Source: Sarcocystis neurona (Eukaryota; Apicomplexa; Conoidasida; Eucoccidiorida; Sarcocystidae). From it: 64,000 nt of DNA. The notes below the pieces were generated by a model that saw only the letters and a list, made by a program, of their open reading frames with translations, made no database searches and was not told the origin of the DNA. Position 1 is the stretch's first letter, and every line of letters starts with the position of its first letter. The stretch is taken from NCBI GenBank assembly GCA_000727475.1, contig KL647292.1, positions 4,755,162-4,819,161 on the forward strand, given 5' to 3'. Below, in pieces: positions 61,601 to 64,000 of this stretch. Position numbers and translations under genes: made by a program.

Positions 61601-64000
61601 TTACCCTAGAAGATTGAATGGGTAGCCGCGTTTTTCAAGTTACGAGGTCGTATGGATTTGCCTTTGTTTTCCTCGCCGATAAAGACGAACAACCGTATTT
61701 TGCCGCTGTTGTTCGTGGCTCTGCAGCTGGTGCGTTCCCGTGCAAGAGGAACAACGAAAGTGGTGCCAACTAGAAAGACCTGCGTCTGCAGCAATGTACA
61801 TGACGACGCACGACTCACTACGGTACCACTCCATACGCAGATGAGTAGTACAAGGGGTCGGCCTCTAAGCTGACCACTGCCCAGCAGTACGTAAAGCATG
61901 AGCGCTTAGCTCTGTGGCAGCTTTAATTTGCACCTGCGTGCACGTGATTATATCCTTTACCGGTCCTTTGCTTCTATGATACGAATGGCTCACTGTTCAG
62001 CCAAATGAGGTTCCGTAAGGCAAATTGCAGTTTCTGTGTACAGCGGAGTATTTTTCCTGCAGTTACCCCACCTTGTATTGATGAACCATCCTGGCTTACC
62101 ATCTTCTTCACACAGACAAGGTAATTTCGTGGAGGAACACATACATGCACAACCGTGTAAATGTAGGCCTACACATATAAACGCGCGTGCGATTGTATTC
62201 CTGAGGTCTTCAACGAGGAATGTAATAGGCATGCTGTGACATAAATTTGTTTTTCGCATGCACGTTTTCGACCTACACGAGAAATCTTCAATCTCCTACA
62301 TGCGCTAGGAGAGATGGACACTACATGTAAATATATATATGTGTGTGTTTCGTACGTTTGCGCAAAGCTTCATATCCAGTTAGACGCGTACGTACGAACA
62401 TACCTCATGTATGCGTATACACACACACGTATACACAAGTGCAAAGATACCCAGAGGTGCGCACACATGTTGACAAAGTAGAGAAAAACTTTCGTGAGTC
62501 TATATTTCTGTTCAATTTACGTGTGCACCTGTACAAACAGGGATGCTCGTACGTTCGTGGGCGAATCTGCACACACTATAACTTCGTTAACGTGCGTAAG
62601 ATTTCCCACATGTATATGCATATATGCACATTCGAACGTGTATGACCACAACAATAACTGCACACGCGTACACGTAGGCAGAATAACATACATGTACGGA
62701 GCCTACCTTCGTGCACAGATACTGACCATTCCTATAATACAAGACAGGGGATATCGTGACTAGTGCCCATCTAGTTCTATTTCTGCTTTCACTGTCTTCA
62801 GTGAGCGCTGCATTCTGCTGGAATAAACTGCTCTTGCCTGCCTCTTTACACCACCTACTACCCTCCTCAGAAATTCGGAGAGAAAGACTTTGTGCTGCGT
62901 TTTCCTACAACGCGCTTGACCAAGTGACCAAGTGGCCACTATCTGTCGCGAATCTGTCTCTCGCTGTCTTCTCATCAGGGGATCTTTCCTCCTCATCAAG
63001 TGTCTCCCTGTCCTGCTTTTTTTTGTAGATGTGACCTGTTGGCTTCGAATCCCTACACAAACAAAGACAGACTATATTTCTTAAACATGCAAAAGTGTGT
63101 CAAGCGACCTTAGAAATAGAGACTGGATGGACGGATCCAGGCGAGCGGTCGCTGCGCAGCGCGGCTAGCTGTGTCGCCGACTTGGAAGCGTGCGGTCGCA
63201 GCTGTCTTGCACCGAGTCAGCACAGGAAAAAGCGATCTCTCAGGCGAAAGAGGCGCACTTCTCTATAAACGTCGATTCGGATGGTAAAGTGCGGATACTT
63301 ACGGGGTTTCAAGTCGTTTTGTGTGTACGGGACGACTCGGTGTCATCGAGTCTTGGCAGGAACTGGACTCGTATTATATACCTAGTTTTGCTTAAGTACC
63401 AGCGGTGGGCCTGGCAACGTGGTCTCGCGATTTCCTAGCTGTAATTTTTCGAAGCATCGAACACCAGAGCAAGAGAAGGTCTGTGGGCTATCGTGCTCGC
63501 CCTTGGCATAGCAACCTGCAGTCGCTTTACAGAATCTGCCAGTCGTCTCCGACGACGTCTAGCTTAAGCTAGCACAAAGTAAGCGGAAATACTGTATTCT
63601 GATCCTTGTCGGAAGTCCCTTCACGCGGCAGCAGAAATACTGGCACAGTTGCTCTGAACATCTGCGTCCTGTTGCAGCTCTGCACTTGCACACACGTGCC
63701 CTCCTTAAACCAAGGATATACAGCCACCTTCACGAAAACTGGAGCCTGGCAGTCTTTGTGGCGCAAGTTCAATCATTGCTTCAACGATGTTCATTGTGTT
63801 TCGTTGAAAATTCCTCCACCGGGTGCAGAAGAGAATCACAGGGGAGAATACGCTCTTCGAAGATTCTGTGTTGGGATCCGCTTCTATCACGCATAAAAAT
63901 ACATTCGCGACATATGCTCCTTGGGTAATACAGATGTGAACAGTTGAACCTCTGCACATGCATATTTTCAGCGACCCTGCGACAGTTTCGGACTGACGCT

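Larger units (their letters stand above)
57819..64000. other. End of window: no defensible gene
   Basis: Microsatellites lie at 58055-58085 (TG), 58916-58938 (TA), 59554-59576 (TA) and 60028-60046 (TA). Two short pieces have exon-like borders on the plus strand: 59080-59142 (SPYAEVAFVDAYLLVPSVFI, donor ATTA|GTATGT) and 59252-59328 (MQIHLHALRIPAQMKYIYS, donor GCAG|GTTCGC). On the minus strand, about 60525-60446 codes LLLDVIEVVKVNISYKAAF and a stop after ATGTGCAG. From about 61 kb to the end the DNA lacks simple repeats and the frames are of chance length. Confidence 0.35.

Noticed and set aside
1..64000. Telomere-like TTTAGGG/AAACCCT arrays, which are common in Eimeria
   Set aside because: Only isolated single matches were seen, with no tandem copies.

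Overview
The window looks like nuclear DNA of an eimeriid coccidian (Eimeria or a close relative). Reading frames are rich in CAG/CTG triplets that give long poly-Ala, poly-Gln and Ser/Arg/Glu runs. Genes are cut by many short GT-AG introns with pyrimidine-rich acceptors. Intergenic DNA is full of (TA)n, (TG)n and TA/TG/CA-mixed microsatellites. No TTTAGGG-type arrays, rRNA, CRISPR or prokaryotic operon structure were seen. The species cannot be fixed from sequence alone.

Layout. 1-7.6 kb holds microsatellites, small direct repeats and a CT-rich tract, with no gene I can defend. 7.62-15.64 kb (+) holds a very large multi-membrane protein with a C-terminal RING finger. One 4.56-kb exon carries the membrane segments and low-complexity regions, and two small exons complete the zinc ligands. 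The 3.06-kb intron between exons 1 and 2 contains CAG-rich DNA and possible exons of a minus-strand gene. 20.97-24.20 kb (-) holds a four-exon Ubc13/UBE2N-type ubiquitin-conjugating enzyme, the best identified gene here. 24.7-35.4 kb is mostly non-repetitive DNA with weak candidate exons. 35.48-37.51 kb (+) holds a 676-residue charged protein of unknown function. 38.1-39.1 kb (+) holds a membrane protein with a charged, helical tail.

41.2-43.4 kb (+) holds a many-exon gene whose first four recognised exons keep one continuous phase. 47.38-47.69 kb (+) is a lone terminal exon. 48.6-51.5 kb, 52.3-54.96 kb and 55.6-56.8 kb (all -) are three intron-rich genes of unknown function; one has a clear coiled-coil exon and another an SR-like triplet-repeat tail. 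The last 6 kb has only weak candidate exons.

Functionally, only the ubiquitin theme can be argued. A Ubc13-type E2, the family that makes Lys63-linked chains with a UEV partner, lies about 5.3 kb beyond the end of a membrane-bound RING protein, on the opposite strand. Proximity in a eukaryote is weak evidence that they work together. Most 60-130-codon reading frames in this ~50% GC, CAG-rich DNA are expected by chance and were left out. Exon edges were placed by eye from splice consensus and phase, so multi-exon models are approximate unless stated.
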